From Lantana camara (taxonomy: Eukaryota; Streptophyta; Magnoliopsida; Lamiales; Verbenaceae), in NCBI GenBank assembly GCA_037501455.1, contig CM074865.1, positions 51,912,501-51,976,500 of the forward strand: a DNA stretch of 64,000 bases. The letters are read 5' to 3'. Below, piece after piece: positions 20,956 to 33,669 of this stretch. Positions within the stretch are counted from its first letter, which is position 1, and the number at the start of each line of letters is the position of its first letter. The position numbers were made by a program, and so were the translations under genes. The notes beneath the pieces were generated by a model. The model worked only from the letters and a program-made list of their open reading frames with translations, was not told where the DNA came from and did not search any database.

Positions 20956-23900
20956 GGAACATCCCGATCGTTCGAACTTTTAGGTATGCCTTTACGGGTG
21001 TAATACATGCGTAATTTAATTATTTACTTATGCAATTATGTGATATTTTAATCTTTATTTGATTAATTGAATTTATTTGAAATTATTTGCTTCAGTATGA
21101 ATTCGAAAGTTTTGAATGTTCATGCCCTTATGCCTTGTAATTTGCTGTATTTGCATCCGATTTTAATTCTGTTTCTTGTGAATTTTTGATATGTGTGGAT
21201 TATGTGAGTTATGAACTTGATATTATGTTCGTTTTGTGTTTCAGAGTTCGTTTGGTTTAGTTTTAGCTCGTTTATGTTTTACGGGACCTAAAGGAGGCTA
21301 AAGAGCATTTAGAGCACCTTGGGTTCCGGGCGGCGTAACTTGAGCTCGGCAATTTGGATTCCAATTCCGAAAGATGCGTTGGACTCGTAACGAGATTTAG
21401 AAGCTTTGGAACCTAACCTCATATTTTTATAAGTACATTTGGACCTCTGAATTTCCACCGAAACGTGCGCCTCGCACCAAAATGACACATTTGACTAGTC
21501 TTGAGCTTGTGGACCCCATCTTAACCCCAATTAAACCCAAACCTTGACTAATATATTTCGAGTTAATCCTCCTTCTCCCACCTATCAGCTCCATTTAAAC
21601 CACCCCACCAAATAAGAAGAAAATTTAGCTCCATGTGAAGAAAGAAAGAAGAAGAAAAGGCGTTTTACCAACTTTGTGATTTTCAACGCAATACTCTTCC
21701 ATACTCCCTCATTTCTTGAAGGTAAGTGTATTTTTGTATTTCAAACTCTTCTATACTTCTTTTAACCCATGAAATTCGTGTTTTAATGATGGTATCATAT
21801 AAGCTTGAACAGATGCATGAATAGTAAAGGTTAGCGTCCATTTCTTGAAACTTTGCCATAGCTTGAGATTATAGCTGAATTTATGCAAACTTTGATGATC
21901 ATATGAACTTGTTAACTTCATTTCTTCTCACTTAACATTTTTTAGTTATGTAATAAAGGATATGCCATTAATGAACTTGAGTTAAAGCTTGGAAGAAACT
22001 TGGAATTGTTCCAATATTCATGGACTCATGCATCTTTTAAATGATGGTTAACGTGTAGCTAGATTTATTGGCATTTGGTGAGTTGTTTGCTACTATATTC
22101 TGCTCCTTTTCCTTCCTTTCTTGCTGCTGCTACTGCGTTGAAGTTGGAACAGGGGAAAATCTTCGTGGCTGCTGCTCGAGAAGGAAGCTGCAAAGGGTAA
22201 CACGCGTTACCCCGTTTGTGCTGAGGGAGAGTAACGCCCGTTACTCTCCTACTCTGCGTAACTTCCTCTATTAATGGGGGTTAAGCTCCTTGAACTGAAT
22301 CTTAGTAACCCCCGTTACCTCCTGGATGTGTTGCTACTGGGTGCTTGAACGGGAGTCACTACATTTAGATTGGAGAGGAGTGACCCCCATTACCCTCTTT
22401 CTTCTTGTGTGTAATGTTTGTGTTGCTTTGTTCTTTAATGTTTGCATTATATATGTGAATTATATGCTTCTATTATGTTTTGATTACATTGTTAACATGT
22501 TAATGATGTGTTATTATTTATGTTTTAATCTATAAACCTGATTTAAGTGCACACATGCAAAGTATGAACTTATGTGACCTAGGTGTGATTTCATTTCATT
22601 TCAGTTGCATCTTTGACATTCATACACATTTGTTGCGTGTATATTTGGTACATTTTAAGTCTAAGAGTATCCTTTGTTATTTTTTGGTACACTTAACCTT
22701 CCCGTTGACAACGAAGTTGATCCTTAGGCGTCCGATTTGAACTTTTATCCCCACTACACGCGTATTCAAGGTGAGGTTTTGTTCTTTTCGATATAACAAC
22801 CTAAATCCCTACTTGTATTGAATCCTGTATGCGAGTTATGTATATTATATGTTAGATACGTGTATGATATGTACTTTGAGGGTTTGTCCCATTTGTGATA
22901 AGTCTTCGAAAACGATTTGTATACGTATGTAAGCTATTTTACGTTTAATTTGAAAACCATTGATAAGCGTGTGTCGGTGCAAGCTTTGAACTTTGAAAGA
23001 AAATCTTTGTGGGAAATGTGATTTTCAACTATGATTTGGGCCCGGAGAGTGGTATGTTATGTCGGGATGGCCGTGGGGTCGCCAAGCTCTCCCATCAACA
23101 CTTTCCTTTGAGAGTCTCGTCTAACCTTAGGAGGTTGAGGAAGGGCGTTTCTCTTTAGCCGACAGAAGCAACCGTTGAAGGTTTCAAGGACGTAATTAAG
23201 CCTTGTCTCATGTGAAATTTGATCGATAGTTAGGGCCGTCAACCCTTCTATCACCCGGAGAAATGATGGTTTATGAATTTTCATTTTTATTATGCCTTTG
23301 TTTAAGAGTAGTTAGAGGATTAACTCGTAGTCGCCGAGTTGTGTGAATTTGTATGATCTATGAAACGGGAATAGATTCCTAAATACTTAAAATTTGTGGT
23401 TTTGGCCTATGGCTCTTGACTTCTTTTAAGTATATATATAATACCACGGTAAACGTTTTAGCTTGCAAAAACCATTCTCGCTTCATGGATCTCTTTACGA
23501 ATTTTGTTAAGTGCTTTGCTATATACGTATTATGAGTATGTGTGTTAGCCCCCTCACTAGTCATTAGGACTAACCCTTGTGTTATTTCTCTTTTTTCCCT
23601 TTTCTTATGAGTTGTAGGTACAGTTTGAGTCGAGCTAGGCGGCAAGTGTGGTTTAGCTCCAGTCGCATTTGCATTGTAATGGTTATTAACTTTGATACTT
23701 ATGATCTATTTTGGATATATGTATTATGAGTACTTCGCTACACTTTGATACTTGTTATATTTTGGCCCGGGATGGGCAATATACATTCGTATATGATTGC
23801 AGCATGCTAGTATGGATTTATTTTGACATATATGTTAATCTTGGGATTTTTATTTTGCTGTTTTATCACTTCTGCTATATTATTGGTTTGATATGCACTC

Positions 23901-24050
23901 TAAATGAGGGTTTAGGCTGCCTAGCTAGAGCGTGAGTTTTGTTTGTCACCCCGTTCGCTATTGTTTGCTGCGTGTACGGACATTTCATTCCGTTACACGT
24001 GACGGACTCTAGTTCGGGGGATGTGGTGCCCTTTGCTCGGGGGTGCTACA
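20956..24050 (+). repeat. Family B LTR 2 (shared by int1 and int2)
   Basis: About 3.09 kb. It is followed directly by a primer site and a second internal region, so this one LTR is both the 3' LTR of int1 and the 5' LTR of int2. It resembles LTR 3 more than LTR 1: both carry the extra ~60 bp near 22620 that LTR 1 lacks. It has the palindrome array at 22196-22322 and the CCCTCACT hairpin at 23558-23572. Confidence 0.9.
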
Positions 24051-24058
24051 TCCTAAAG

Positions 24059-24072
24059 TGGTATCAGAGCTC
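24059..24072 (+). other. Primer binding site, family B int2
   Basis: TGGTATCAGAGCTC lies eight bases after LTR 2. The conserved leader box follows at about 24112-24133 (TCTAGGTCGTTTAGCTTAGG). Confidence 0.93.
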
Positions 24073-24258
24073 TTAGTTGTAAAACCGGAGCTCTAAAGTC
24101 GTGTCAGGCCTGTCTAGGTCGTTTAGCTTAGGACAACGTGATTATTTGCATTCACTTGCATACTTATGTGAACTATTTGTTTAAATTCATATTAATTGTT
24201 CACATGTGCATGTACAGAACCCCATACATCGATATTTCCTTGATTTGTGATTGTCAGC

Positions 24259-24978
24259 ATGCCTCCAAGAATGAGAGACTGGGAACAAACACCAGACCTT
24301 AATCAACCTCCTCCACAAGCACCACCACGACCGTTGAATGCCAAGAATATTGTTCAGGCTCTTCTAAATCAACTCCATTAGAATTAAAGAAATAACCCTC
24401 AAGGGGAAGCACAAGAAGGACAGGTTACACCGGCTTTCAGGGAATTTCGGAGCAATAATCCTCCCAAGTGGTACGGGGGGTGATGATATCAAAGATGAAG
24501 AATGGTTATCATAAATTTTCGGGATTTGGGAGATATGCCTGCACCTTCTCATGAGAAAGTTGTCTATACAGCTCATTTTGTTCAAGTTCCGGCATCCAAT
24601 TGGTTGAAATCTATGAGGGCTCGATTGGAGTGGATAGGTGGAGAGTTTAATTGGGAAAGTTTTACAAGAGAGTTTCAACAGAAGTATATTCCCCCGAGTT
24701 CCCGAGAAAGAAGACTCCAGGAATTCACGGAGTTAAAATGTGGGGATCGATCTATTGAGGATTATATCTTGGAATTTGAGAGGCTAGCTCTTTATGCTCC
24801 CCACATCACCAATGACAACACTCAGAAAGCTCAGAATTTTGTTCACGGGTTGAGGCATGAGATTCAATATGCCTTAGAAGCCGCCACCGTTGCCACTTGG
24901 GAAAAGGCTACAAGTAAGGCACTAAAAGTTAAAGCTCATAGGTTAAGGTTAAAGCCTCCAACTTATTCTTCGGGGTAG
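24259..24978 (+). pseudogene. gag: Family B int2: gag remnant
   Basis: ATG 24259 (MPPRMRDWEQ) is followed by the same early stops as int1 near 24378-24384. An extra base in a G run near 24477 shifts the frame. The gag core is readable at 24502-24978 (FQQKYIPPSSRERR, EFERLALYAPHIT, FVHGLRHEI) and ends at a TAG absent from int1. Confidence 0.85.
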
Positions 24979-25037
24979 GGTTCAGGCTTCGGATCAAACT
25001 TGGGTAAGAGGCCTGCTTCATAGGGGGGCATCCGGTC

Positions 25038-25628
25038 TTGGAGCCCCAAGGTTTTAACACTTCTAACAAGAAAGTCCGACCTCCTGTACCGTCTGTACCC
25101 GCTCTACCGACACCGATACAATGTTTCTATTGTAAAGGCCCCAATCATACCGAGGCGACATGTCCAAAGAAATTGGGGAGATGTTATGGATGTGGAGAAC
25201 CCGGTCACATGATCAATGCTTGTCTGAAGAAAAAGTACCCACAACCCTTGAATGTTATGCCTCCGAGAGCCCCTATTCAAGCTAGGGCATATCCTTTAGA
25301 AGGAGACGAAGAGGATGCCGAGGTCGATGCCAATGCCGTTGTGGAAGGTACTATTAGCATTCATGGTATTCCATTGCATGCATTGTTTGATCAGGGAGTA
25401 ACACATTCTTTTATCGCTTCCCGGCTTGTTCCTACTTTTTCCTTACCTGTTGTTTGTGTTGCTGATACTTTTGTGATAAGTTCTCTTCTCGGGGGGAGCT
25501 TGGTGATGGATCGAGTGTTCCGAGACCGCCCGGTGAGTATTGAAGGCCAAGAATACCCGATAGACTTGATTAAGATGCCCATGAAGAAGTATGGGGCGAT
25601 TTTTGGGATGGATTGGTTATTCCGATAA
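25038..25628 (+). pseudogene. pol: Family B int2: zinc knuckles and protease remnant
   Basis: A 196-residue open stretch. Two intact CX2CX4HX4C knuckles (CFYCKGPNHTEATC and CYGCGEPGHMINAC) are followed by the protease, whose active site reads DQGVTHSF. The residue after the catalytic Asp is Gln rather than Ser/Thr. It ends with TAA beside the TGA shared with int1. Confidence 0.87.
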
Positions 25629-25762
25629 TGAGCGAAGATGGATTGTTTTGCTAAAAAGTTTTCATTGGGTTCTACGGTGTTTTCGGGTCAGAGGTTGAAG
25701 ACCTACCTGTTTATTTCCTTTATGGAAGCTAATAGGATGTTCAGGACGGCGCGACGGGCGAC

Positions 25763-27036
25763 GTGGCCTATCTTTTAAATAAAACAAAAGATCAAGCCAA
25801 GCTCGAGGAGACGGAGATTATAAAGGAATTTCTCGATGTGTTCCCGGAGAGTTTACGATATCTATCCCCGGATCGGAACATTGAGTTCGTAATCGATCTC
25901 TGTCCCGGAGCGGAACCTTATGCGAAATCTCCCTATAGGATGGCTCCGACTGAGTTGAAGGAGCTGAAGGCGCAACTGGATGAGCTCTTGGAATGTGGTT
26001 ACATTCGTCCGAGCACTTCTCCGTGGGGTGCCTCTGTCCTATTTGTAAAGAAGAAGGATGGGACATTGCGGATGTGTATTGACTACCGTGAGCTGAACCG
26101 GTTAACGTTTAAGAACAAGTGCCAACTTCCTCACATTGAAGAGCTGTTTGATGTCCTTTAGGGTTCGTGTGTCTACTCCAAGCTGGATTTGAGGCAAGGG
26201 TATTATCAGTTGCGTATCCAGGAGGAAGACATACCAAAGACAAGTTTTAATACTCGTTATGGGCATTTTGAGTTTGTGGTCATGCCTTTCGGCCTTACAA
26301 ATACCCCAGCTGCATTTATGGATATGATGCACCGAATATTCCTGCCTTACCTCAATAAATTCGTGGTCATCTTTATAGATGTTATTCTGGGGTATTCGAG
26401 GTCCGTGGATGAGTACGCGCAGCACTTGAGAACGGTATTATCAATATTTCGAGTGCACAGACTGTTCGCCAAGTTTAGTAAGTGTGAATTCTGGATTGAT
26501 CGAGTTTTCTTTTTGGGTCACTTCATTTCCGGGAAAGGCGTGGAAGTGGTTCCAGCGAAGATAGAAACAGTCATGCTATGGAAGCAGCCGAAGAATGCCT
26601 TGCAAGTGAGAGGTTTTCTTGGGTTGGCGGGGTACTATAGGCGCTTTGTGAACGATTTCTCGAGGACTGCCTCCCCGTTGACCCGGTTAACAAAGAAATA
26701 GGCTAAGTTCGAGTGGGACGAGGCATGTGAGAAGAGTTTTCAAACCTTAAGGAAAGGTTGACTACGACACCGATCTTAACCCTATCTGAGGGTCCTGAAG
26801 GCTACTCAGTTTACACCGACGCGTCGAAGGAAGGCCTCGGTTATGTGTTGATGCACAATGGCAAAGTTTTAGCCTACGTCTCTAGAAAGTTAAAAGATTA
26901 CGAGAAGAGCTATCCCACTCATGATTTGGAGGTTACGGCAGTTGTCTTTACTTTGATGAAGTGGCGTCATTATCTTTATGGAGCCACTTTTTATGTGTTC
27001 ACCGACCACCAAAGCCTCAAGTATTTATTTACTTAA
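25763..27036 (+). pseudogene. pol: Family B int2: reverse transcriptase and RNase H remnant
   Basis: 25763-26161 and 26189-26701 cover the reverse transcriptase, separated by a TAG that int1 lacks (GAG in int1). The catalytic motif reads FIDV, with the same Asp-to-Val change as int1 (codon 26381-26383). The TAG after LTRLTKK is shared with int1. RNase H is readable at 26758-27036. Identical inactivating changes in both copies show common descent from a dead copy. Confidence 0.88.
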
Positions 27037-28676
27037 AAGGATTTGAACGTGAGACAGAGACATTGGGTCAAGCTACTTGAGGATTATGATTGTCGGATTC
27101 AATACCACCCCGGTAAGGCTAGTGTGGTGGCAGATCCTTTGAGCTGGAAAGCTAGTGTTTCAAGTGTGGAAGCAATTTCAAGCAAGCAGAGTTTAGTGGT
27201 TCTGGTTTCAGAGGCTCGATAGGCGAATATCTCTGTTTAATCAGACTTGAAGCAAAGAATGATTGAAGCTCAATCTAGTGATCCGGAAATTCAGGGATTG
27301 GTACCAAAAGCAAGAATCGAGCCGGAGACCACGTTTGGGTTCAATGAATCAGGGTTCTTTTAGTTCAAGAGGTTGATTCTTGAAGAGGCATATAGGTCGG
27401 CGTATACTGTACATCCTGATACTACAAAGATGTATAAAGATTTGAGGACTTTGTATTGGTGGAATGGCATGAAGAGAGACGTCGATAACTTTGTGAGAAG
27501 ATGTCAAACATGCCAAGTAGTGAAATTTGAACACCAAAAACAGGGAGGAACTCTCCAACCACTTCCATTTCCCGAATGGAAGTAGGAGCAAGTGACAATG
27601 GACTTCAAGTCCGGCATGCCAAGGACCAAAGGAGGTTTCGATGGGATTTGGTTCATAATTGATCGGTTCTCGAAGTCGGCCCATTTTCTCAATGTCCGGA
27701 TGTCCGACAAAGTGCCTAAGCTAGCCAAGTTATACCGTAAGGAGATCGTGAGATTACATGGTGCACCGCTTAGCCTTGTTTGAGACAGAGATCCACGTTT
27801 CACGGTGAGTTTTTGGCAAGAGTTGCAGAACTGTTTGGGTACTAAGCTCCAATTCAGCACCGCATCTCACCCACAAACGGATGGTTAATCAGAGTGGTGA
27901 ATAAAATATCTTGAGGACATGCTTCGTGCTTGTGCCTTGGATTATCAAGATACGTGGGATGAGCATTTGGACTTAGTCGAGTTCGCCTATAATAACAGCT
28001 TTCAATCATCCATCGGTTTGGCTCCGTATTAGGCACTGTACGGAAGGAAGTGTTGGTCACCTCTATTTTGGGACATTGATGAGTGGAGGTAGACTAAAGA
28101 TGCTAAGCTCGACAGAGCTAAGAAACCTATGGAGATTTAGGATAACATTGAGAAAGTGAAAGTGATCCAACAAAGGTTAAAGGCGGCTCAGGACTGATAG
28201 AAAAGTTATGCGGATAAGAGAAGATGACCTTAGAATTTGAAGTGGAAGATAAGGTTTTCTTAAAAGCATCTCCTAGAAAAGGGTGTGCTCGGATTGGTAA
28301 AGGCGGGAAGCTTAACCCGCGCTACTTAGGCCCCTTTGAGATTCTGGAACGAGTTGGGGAAATAGCCTACAGACTTGACTTACCACCGAGCTTGATCAGG
28401 ATTCAAAATGTTTTCCATGTATTTCAGGTTCGGAAATATTATCCCGATGAGTCTTCTATACTTCCCATTGAAGAGGTACAACTAGAGCCGGATTTGACAA
28501 TCAAGAAGCACCCGGTTGAAATCTTGGACTGGAAGACACAAGAGGTGAGAAACAGGCAAATTCCTTTGGTGAATGTCTTATGGCATAATCAGAAATCCAA
28601 AGAAGCCACTATGGAAACCGAGGAAAAGATGAAACAGTTGTGCCCAGAGCTTTACAAGACCTCGCTTCGGACCTGA
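27037..28676 (+). pseudogene. pol: Family B int2: integrase and chromodomain-like tail remnant
   Basis: Readable pieces: 27373-27585 (HHCC domain), 27592-27783 (DDE core start), 28224-28676 (integrase C-terminus and chromodomain-like tail, ending KTSLRT). It carries the same series of stops as int1 (e.g. near 27034, 27238, 27584, 27885, 28030, 28138, 28198), plus its own stop at 27781-27783 and a ~20-bp loss near 27369. It keeps the QIPLV residues that int1 has lost. Confidence 0.85.
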
Positions 28677-28697
28677 GGACAGGTCCTTTTGAAAAAG
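28669..28697 (+). promoter_or_regulatory. Hairpin and polypurine tract, family B int2
   Basis: GGACCTG-AGGA-CAGGTCC at 28669-28686 followed by TTTTGAAAAAG. Third copy of the arrangement in the array. Confidence 0.65.
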
Positions 28698-30322
28698 GGT
28701 AACATCCCGATCGTTCGAACTTTTAGGTATGCCATTACGGGTGTAATACATGCGTAATTTAATTATTTACTTATGCAATTATGTGATATTTTAATATTTA
28801 TTTGATTAATTGAATTTATTTGAAATTATTTGCTTCAGTATGAATTCGAAAGTTTTGAATGTTTATGCCCTTATGCCTTGTAATTTGCTGTATTTGCATC
28901 CGATTTTAATTCTGTTTCTTGTGAATTTTTGATATGTGTGGATTATATGAGTTATGAACTTTATATTATGTTCGTTCTGTGTTTCAGAGTTCGTTTGGTT
29001 TAGTTTTAGCTCGTTTATGTTTTACGGGACCTAAAGGAGGCTAAAGAGCATTTAGAGCACCTTGGGTTCCGGGCGGCGTAACTTGAGCTCGGCAATTTGG
29101 ATTCACATTCCGAAAGATGCGTTGGACTCGTAACGAGATTTAGAAGCTTTGGAACCTAACCTCATATTTTTCTAAGTTCATTTGCACTTCCGAATTTCCA
29201 CTGAAACGAGCTCCTCGCACCAAAATGACACATTTGACTAATCTTGAGCTTGTGGACCCCATCTTAACCCCAATTAAACCCAAACCTTGACTAATATACT
29301 TCTTTTAACCCATGAAATTCGTGTTTTGATGATGGTATGATATAAGCTTGAACAGATGCATGAATAGTAAAGGTTAGCTTCCATTTCTTGAAACTTTGCC
29401 ATAGCTTGAGGTTATAGCTGAATTTATGCAAACTTTGATGATCATATGAACTTGTTAACTTCATTTCTTCTCACTTAACATTTGTTAGTTATGTAATAAA
29501 GGATGTGCCATTAATGAACTTGAGTTAAAGCTTGGAAGAAACTTGGAATTGTTCCAATATTCATGGACTCATGCATCTTTTAAGTGATGGTTAACGTGTA
29601 GCTAGAGTTATTGGCATTTGGTGAGTTGTTTGGTACTATCTTCTGCTCCTTTTCCTTCCTTTCTTGCTGCTGCTACTGCGTTGAAGTTGGAACAGGGGAA
29701 AATCTTCGTGGCTGCTGCTCGAGAAGGAAGCTGCAAAGGGTAACGGGCGTTACCCCGTTTGTGCTGAGGGAGAGTAACGCCCGTTACTCTCCTACTCTGC
29801 GTAACTTCCACTATTAATGGGGGTTAAGCTCCTTGAACTGAATCTTAGTAACCCCTGTTACCTCCTGGATGTGTTGCTACTGGGTACTTGAACGGGAGTC
29901 ACTACATTTAGATTGGATAGGAGTGACCCCCATTACCCTCTTTCTTCTTGTGTGTAATGTTTGTGTTGCTTTGTTCTTTAATGTTTGCATTATATATGTA
30001 AATTATATGCTTCTATTATGTTTTTATTACATTGTTAACATGTTAATGATGTGTTATTATTTATGTTTTAATCTATAAACCTGATTTAAGTGCACACATG
30101 CAAAGTATGAACTTATGTGACCTAGGTGTGATTTCATTTCATTTCATTTGCATCTTTGACATTCATACACATTTTTTGCATGTATATTTGGTACATTTTA
30201 AGTCTAAGAGTATCCTTTGTTATTTTTTGGTACACTTAACCTTCCCGTTGACAACGAAGTTGATCCTTAGGCGTCCGATTTGAACTTATATCCCTACTAC
30301 ACGCGTATTCAAGGTGAGGTTT
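28698..30322 (+). repeat. Family B LTR 3, truncated
   Basis: Homologous to the first part of LTR 2. It stops at GGTGAGGTTT (30322), where unrelated sequence begins; the last ~1.3 kb of the LTR is missing. About 250 bp is also missing at 29295-29302 compared with LTR 1 and LTR 2. The join falls on TATACTTC, a word present at both edges of the missing piece in LTR 1. It keeps the palindrome array (29738-29863), with GGGTAACGGGCGTTACCCC as its first unit. Confidence 0.9.
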
Positions 30323-32352
30323 CATGTATCTCAATTTAATATTGGAAACACAATTTACAACAAATATAACATTGAGAACGTCTCAAATCCATATAGAGAA
30401 ATCACAACATGTTCGTTCTTCTAAAATATCATTCAAGTTCATTTAGTCACATAAAAGATTAGTTTCTAGATATTACACTAACACCCCTTCATATCTAAAC
30501 ACATAGTATAAATTCATCACATCGGGATTCAAATTGTAAATTAAAACATTCATGCATATCACAATCCATTCAATCCATGTTTTCATATACGATTGGAATA
30601 CATCTCGATCAACAAACCAACAATAACCAATTTATTTGCACTTAAAACAATTAACTCAAATAATCACAATTACGCAAAATAATTCGTAATAAATAGATCG
30701 AGTGTCCGATTAACGAACGGAAAGTGGCGTTGAACTCACCACAACGAGACGAACATTCTGACCAAACGCGGCCGGAACGCCACCACTGTAGCTGCCGGAA
30801 TTTGGCCGGACCGCCGCCGGGCCGCCACCGAAGGTTGCCGGAAAAATCCTGAAAAATCAGTCCTGAATGAAGTCTTCGTGCCCGTTCCGAATCCTCTATC
30901 AATTTCTGGAAATTCCAAGCCGATTGTCGTAGATCTGAAATCTAAGAACACGAAAACCCTAAATCTTCAAACTCAAATTACTTCCAAACCGGTGAACCAA
31001 AATGCGATCCGTAAAAGCCATTGTCTTACCCATGACGAGCTCTTCGAAAGCCCTAAGGTAGCTCGCCGGAAAAATCCTCGGAGCTAGTGCCGCCGTTGCA
31101 CCGCCACTTTGCCGCCGCGATCCGCCGCCAAACCACCGAATCTGGAGTCACCTGATCACAGGCCACTAGTTCTCGTCGTTCCGAATAACTTTCGTGAAGA
31201 GCCCGAGGCCAAAAGATGGCCGGAAAAGGCCCCCATTGGCCGCCGAAGTTTTTGCCGCCGCCTACGTCACCGGAACCACCACCTATGGCCATGTTCTGGT
31301 GAAATTGATGCCGTAAATGGACTCAGGAGGTCGAAAAACCTTGGGAACCATCAAGCCCCGTCGAAAAACCCCGCCGGAAGGCGGCGAAACCCGTCGCTAC
31401 AGTAACGGCCGCCGCCGCCGCGAGTTTTTTGGGCGGCGCGTGTGGCGCCGTCTCTGCTCCGATGGCCGCGCCGTCGACGTCACGCACTGTGTAGGGAAGT
31501 CCACTTTCTGGTCATGTGGCGCGTGTCTCAAGATTAGGGCCGGAAACCGCCGCGAAACGTCGGCGAAGTGGCGGCGGTCTGACAGCTCTGCCGCTGCTAC
31601 TAAAATCCGGCCATAACTCCGCCATCGTTTGTCGTTACGCTGTGAAATTGGTACTCTTGCGTACGTCTCACCGAGATAATCGAAATGGACTATTCGTTTG
31701 TTGAATTCCATGGAGAAACGATCGAGTTATGGGCTCGTAACCGAAGCCCCGCATAGTACCCGCGGGAAAGAGAGAGTGGGAGAGGAGAGAGAGAGAGAGA
31801 AAAGGGATCGGGAGAAATGTGTCGTGTGCACAAGCTATATACAACCGGGTATCCTTATCGCGTTGCAAAGAGAAATATCGCATACAAATAATCGTAAATA
31901 AAATCGTTAAAGTTACGACTAAACATTCAAGCTCCGCATAAATTTATAAATTAAAATGAAATAGAGATTTACCAATTTGAGTTTAATTCAATTTAATTTT
32001 GGAAACCTTTCGTACAATTTAACGACACTTCGTAAACACATAATTGACAATTAATCTCAAGGAATTCAAGTAAATCGAAATTAAACAAGTTAAGTAACAT
32101 GATGGATTTAAAATCAACTTGACAATTATTTCATGGAATAAATTGAATTAAATCAAATTAGAAGGTTAGGGTTAAATATGCGCGTAATTAATCAAGTTGG
32201 CAATTAATCTTAGAATAATTCGAATGAACACATATTAAATTGAATTTACATTAAATCACATAATTCAAAAACTCTTAAATTAAACACGCACAAGTGTAGA
32301 GACTTACTAGTAAATATCGTCAGGACGCCCTTCGAGAATACGGGGCGTCACA
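30323..32352 (-). repeat. Antisense LTR-like fragment of another element family
   Basis: Read on the minus strand it starts TGTGACGCCCCG at 32352, a typical plant gypsy LTR start, and runs leftward until it is cut at the junction with family B LTR 3. It is AT-rich at both ends, with a GC-rich block (about 30720-31650) full of CCGCCG words, and a GA/CT-rich tract at 31778-31802. Several overlapping short ORFs in the GC-rich block are low-complexity, and I do not accept them as genes. No primer site or polypurine tract is adjacent, so the assignment rests on the terminus and composition. Confidence 0.55.
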
Positions 32353-33044
32353 TTGGTTATCGAAGCATAACAATCCGTTTCCAAACTGACCCTGGAGAAG
32401 GTCATTGGACTGTCGTGAAGAACATCCTAAAGTACCTGAGAAGTACTAAGGATTTGTTCTTAGTATATGGAGGACAGAAAGAACTAATTGGCGAATGATA
32501 TTACGATACAAGCTTTGCACCAGACTTATATGATTTCAAGTCAATGTCAAGATACATTTTCTACCTTAATGGCGGAGCAGTGAGCTCGAAAAGTTCCAAG
32601 TAATCAACCACTGCAAATTCAACCACTGAGGTCGAAGACTTAGCTGCAAATGATGTAGCTAAGGAAGGAGTTTCGATTAGAAACTTCATTCAAGAGTTGA
32701 ATGTCGTTCCTAGCATGAAAGACCCCATTACTGTGTTTTGTGACAACACTGGGGTGGTTGCTCAAGCAAGAGAACCAAGATCTCACCAACGGACCAAGCA
32801 CATTATGAGGAAGTATCACCTAATTCATGATATCATCAAACGAGGTGATGTGCAAATAGAGAGGGTCGCATCAGCAGAGAACGTGGCATATCCACTTACT
32901 GAACCCCTTAGTCGAGAAGCTTTCCAAGGTCATCTTGCGAATATGGGACTTAGATTAGCTCATGAGTGGCTTTGACGGGCAAGTGGGAGATTGTTAGGAA
33001 TAGAACCCTGAAAGCCACTGTAATAGTCTGCTTAGTGCTTTTCT
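32353..33044 (+). pseudogene. pol: Decayed copia fragment (RT/RNase H end plus start of LTR)
   Basis: Homologous to 42500-43170 of COP1. It covers the end of the reverse transcriptase and RNase H (NVVPSMKDPITVFCDN at 32697 onward, HQRTKHIMRKYH, SREAFQGHL), with stop codons near 32497 and 32601. At 32992 the sequence TGTTAGGAATAG marks the start of a copia LTR, of which only about 50 bp remains before family M gag sequence begins. It is clearly older than COP1. Confidence 0.88.
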
Positions 33045-33454
33045 CTCGTTCTTTCCCACCAATTATAAGCTTCACCATCCAATTGAAATATGGCGAATTG
33101 AGCTTTCTCATGAGTAGTAAATTGCCGAACACTGAAAATCCTTTCTATCCTTGTCAACCACCCCTCCGTGACCGCATCATCTGTAGAGCCAAAAAACCAA
33201 GGGGGATTATAACTCAAAAATACTCCGCGTGGATCCCGATTGTTTGGTGGAGGTGCTGGTTGCTCAGCCGGTTATGGTGATGGAGGAGCTTGAGCCTTGT
33301 AATCCTCAACATAATTAAAGACCGCGTCCATGAAGTTCTCCATGTTCATTGGAGGCGGTTGCGGTTGTTGTGGCTCTTGTTGTTGTGGCGTAGGAGAAAG
33401 GTCACGACGACGGCGCCGCTATGGAGATATATCTCAATGTCTACGAGGAGGCAT
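33045..33454 (-). pseudogene. gag: Family M gag N-terminal fragment
   Basis: On the minus strand the frame starts at ATG 33454 (MPPRRH) and passes through stops in the first residues and another about 65 codons on. It reads NMENFMDAV, then SYNPPWFFGSTDDAVTEGW and EAYNWWERT, the N-terminal half of a gypsy capsid domain. It is cut where the copia fragment begins. The matching primer site and LTR lie to the right, so this is the 5' side of a minus-strand element. Confidence 0.85.
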
Positions 33455-33648
33455 CCTATCAAAGAAACACTGAAATGCATGCTATTTTTAGTCCATGCAT
33501 GAGAGTGCAAATAATTCAAGCAAAAACCAAGAATTGAAGCACATAATCATATAAGAAATGCATATGCAACATGTTGACAGGTTGTTCCTAAAGCCGTATG
33601 ACTTAGACTGACTTAAAACGACACGAGAGCCCGGGTTTTACAACCCTA
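33455..33648 (-). other. Family M leader
   Basis: About 190 bp of untranslated leader between primer site and gag. It contains the conserved box (minus strand of 33584-33606, GTCATACGGCTTTAGGAA) and the GGGTT-GTAA-AACCC hairpin (33633-33646) next to the primer site. Both recur in LARD1 and LARD2; the box also occurs in family B. Confidence 0.7.
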
Positions 33649-33661
33649 GGCTCTGATACCA
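33649..33661 (-). other. Family M primer binding site
   Basis: The minus strand reads TGGTATCAGAGCC, complementary to initiator tRNA-Met, eight bases from the LTR end CTACA at 33670. Confidence 0.93.
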
Positions 33662-33669
33662 CTTAAGGA

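Noticed and set aside
30651..31711. GC-rich overlapping ORFs that could suggest a host gene
   Set aside because: Low-complexity Arg/Pro/Gly-rich translations on both strands with no recognisable domain, inside an LTR-like fragment.
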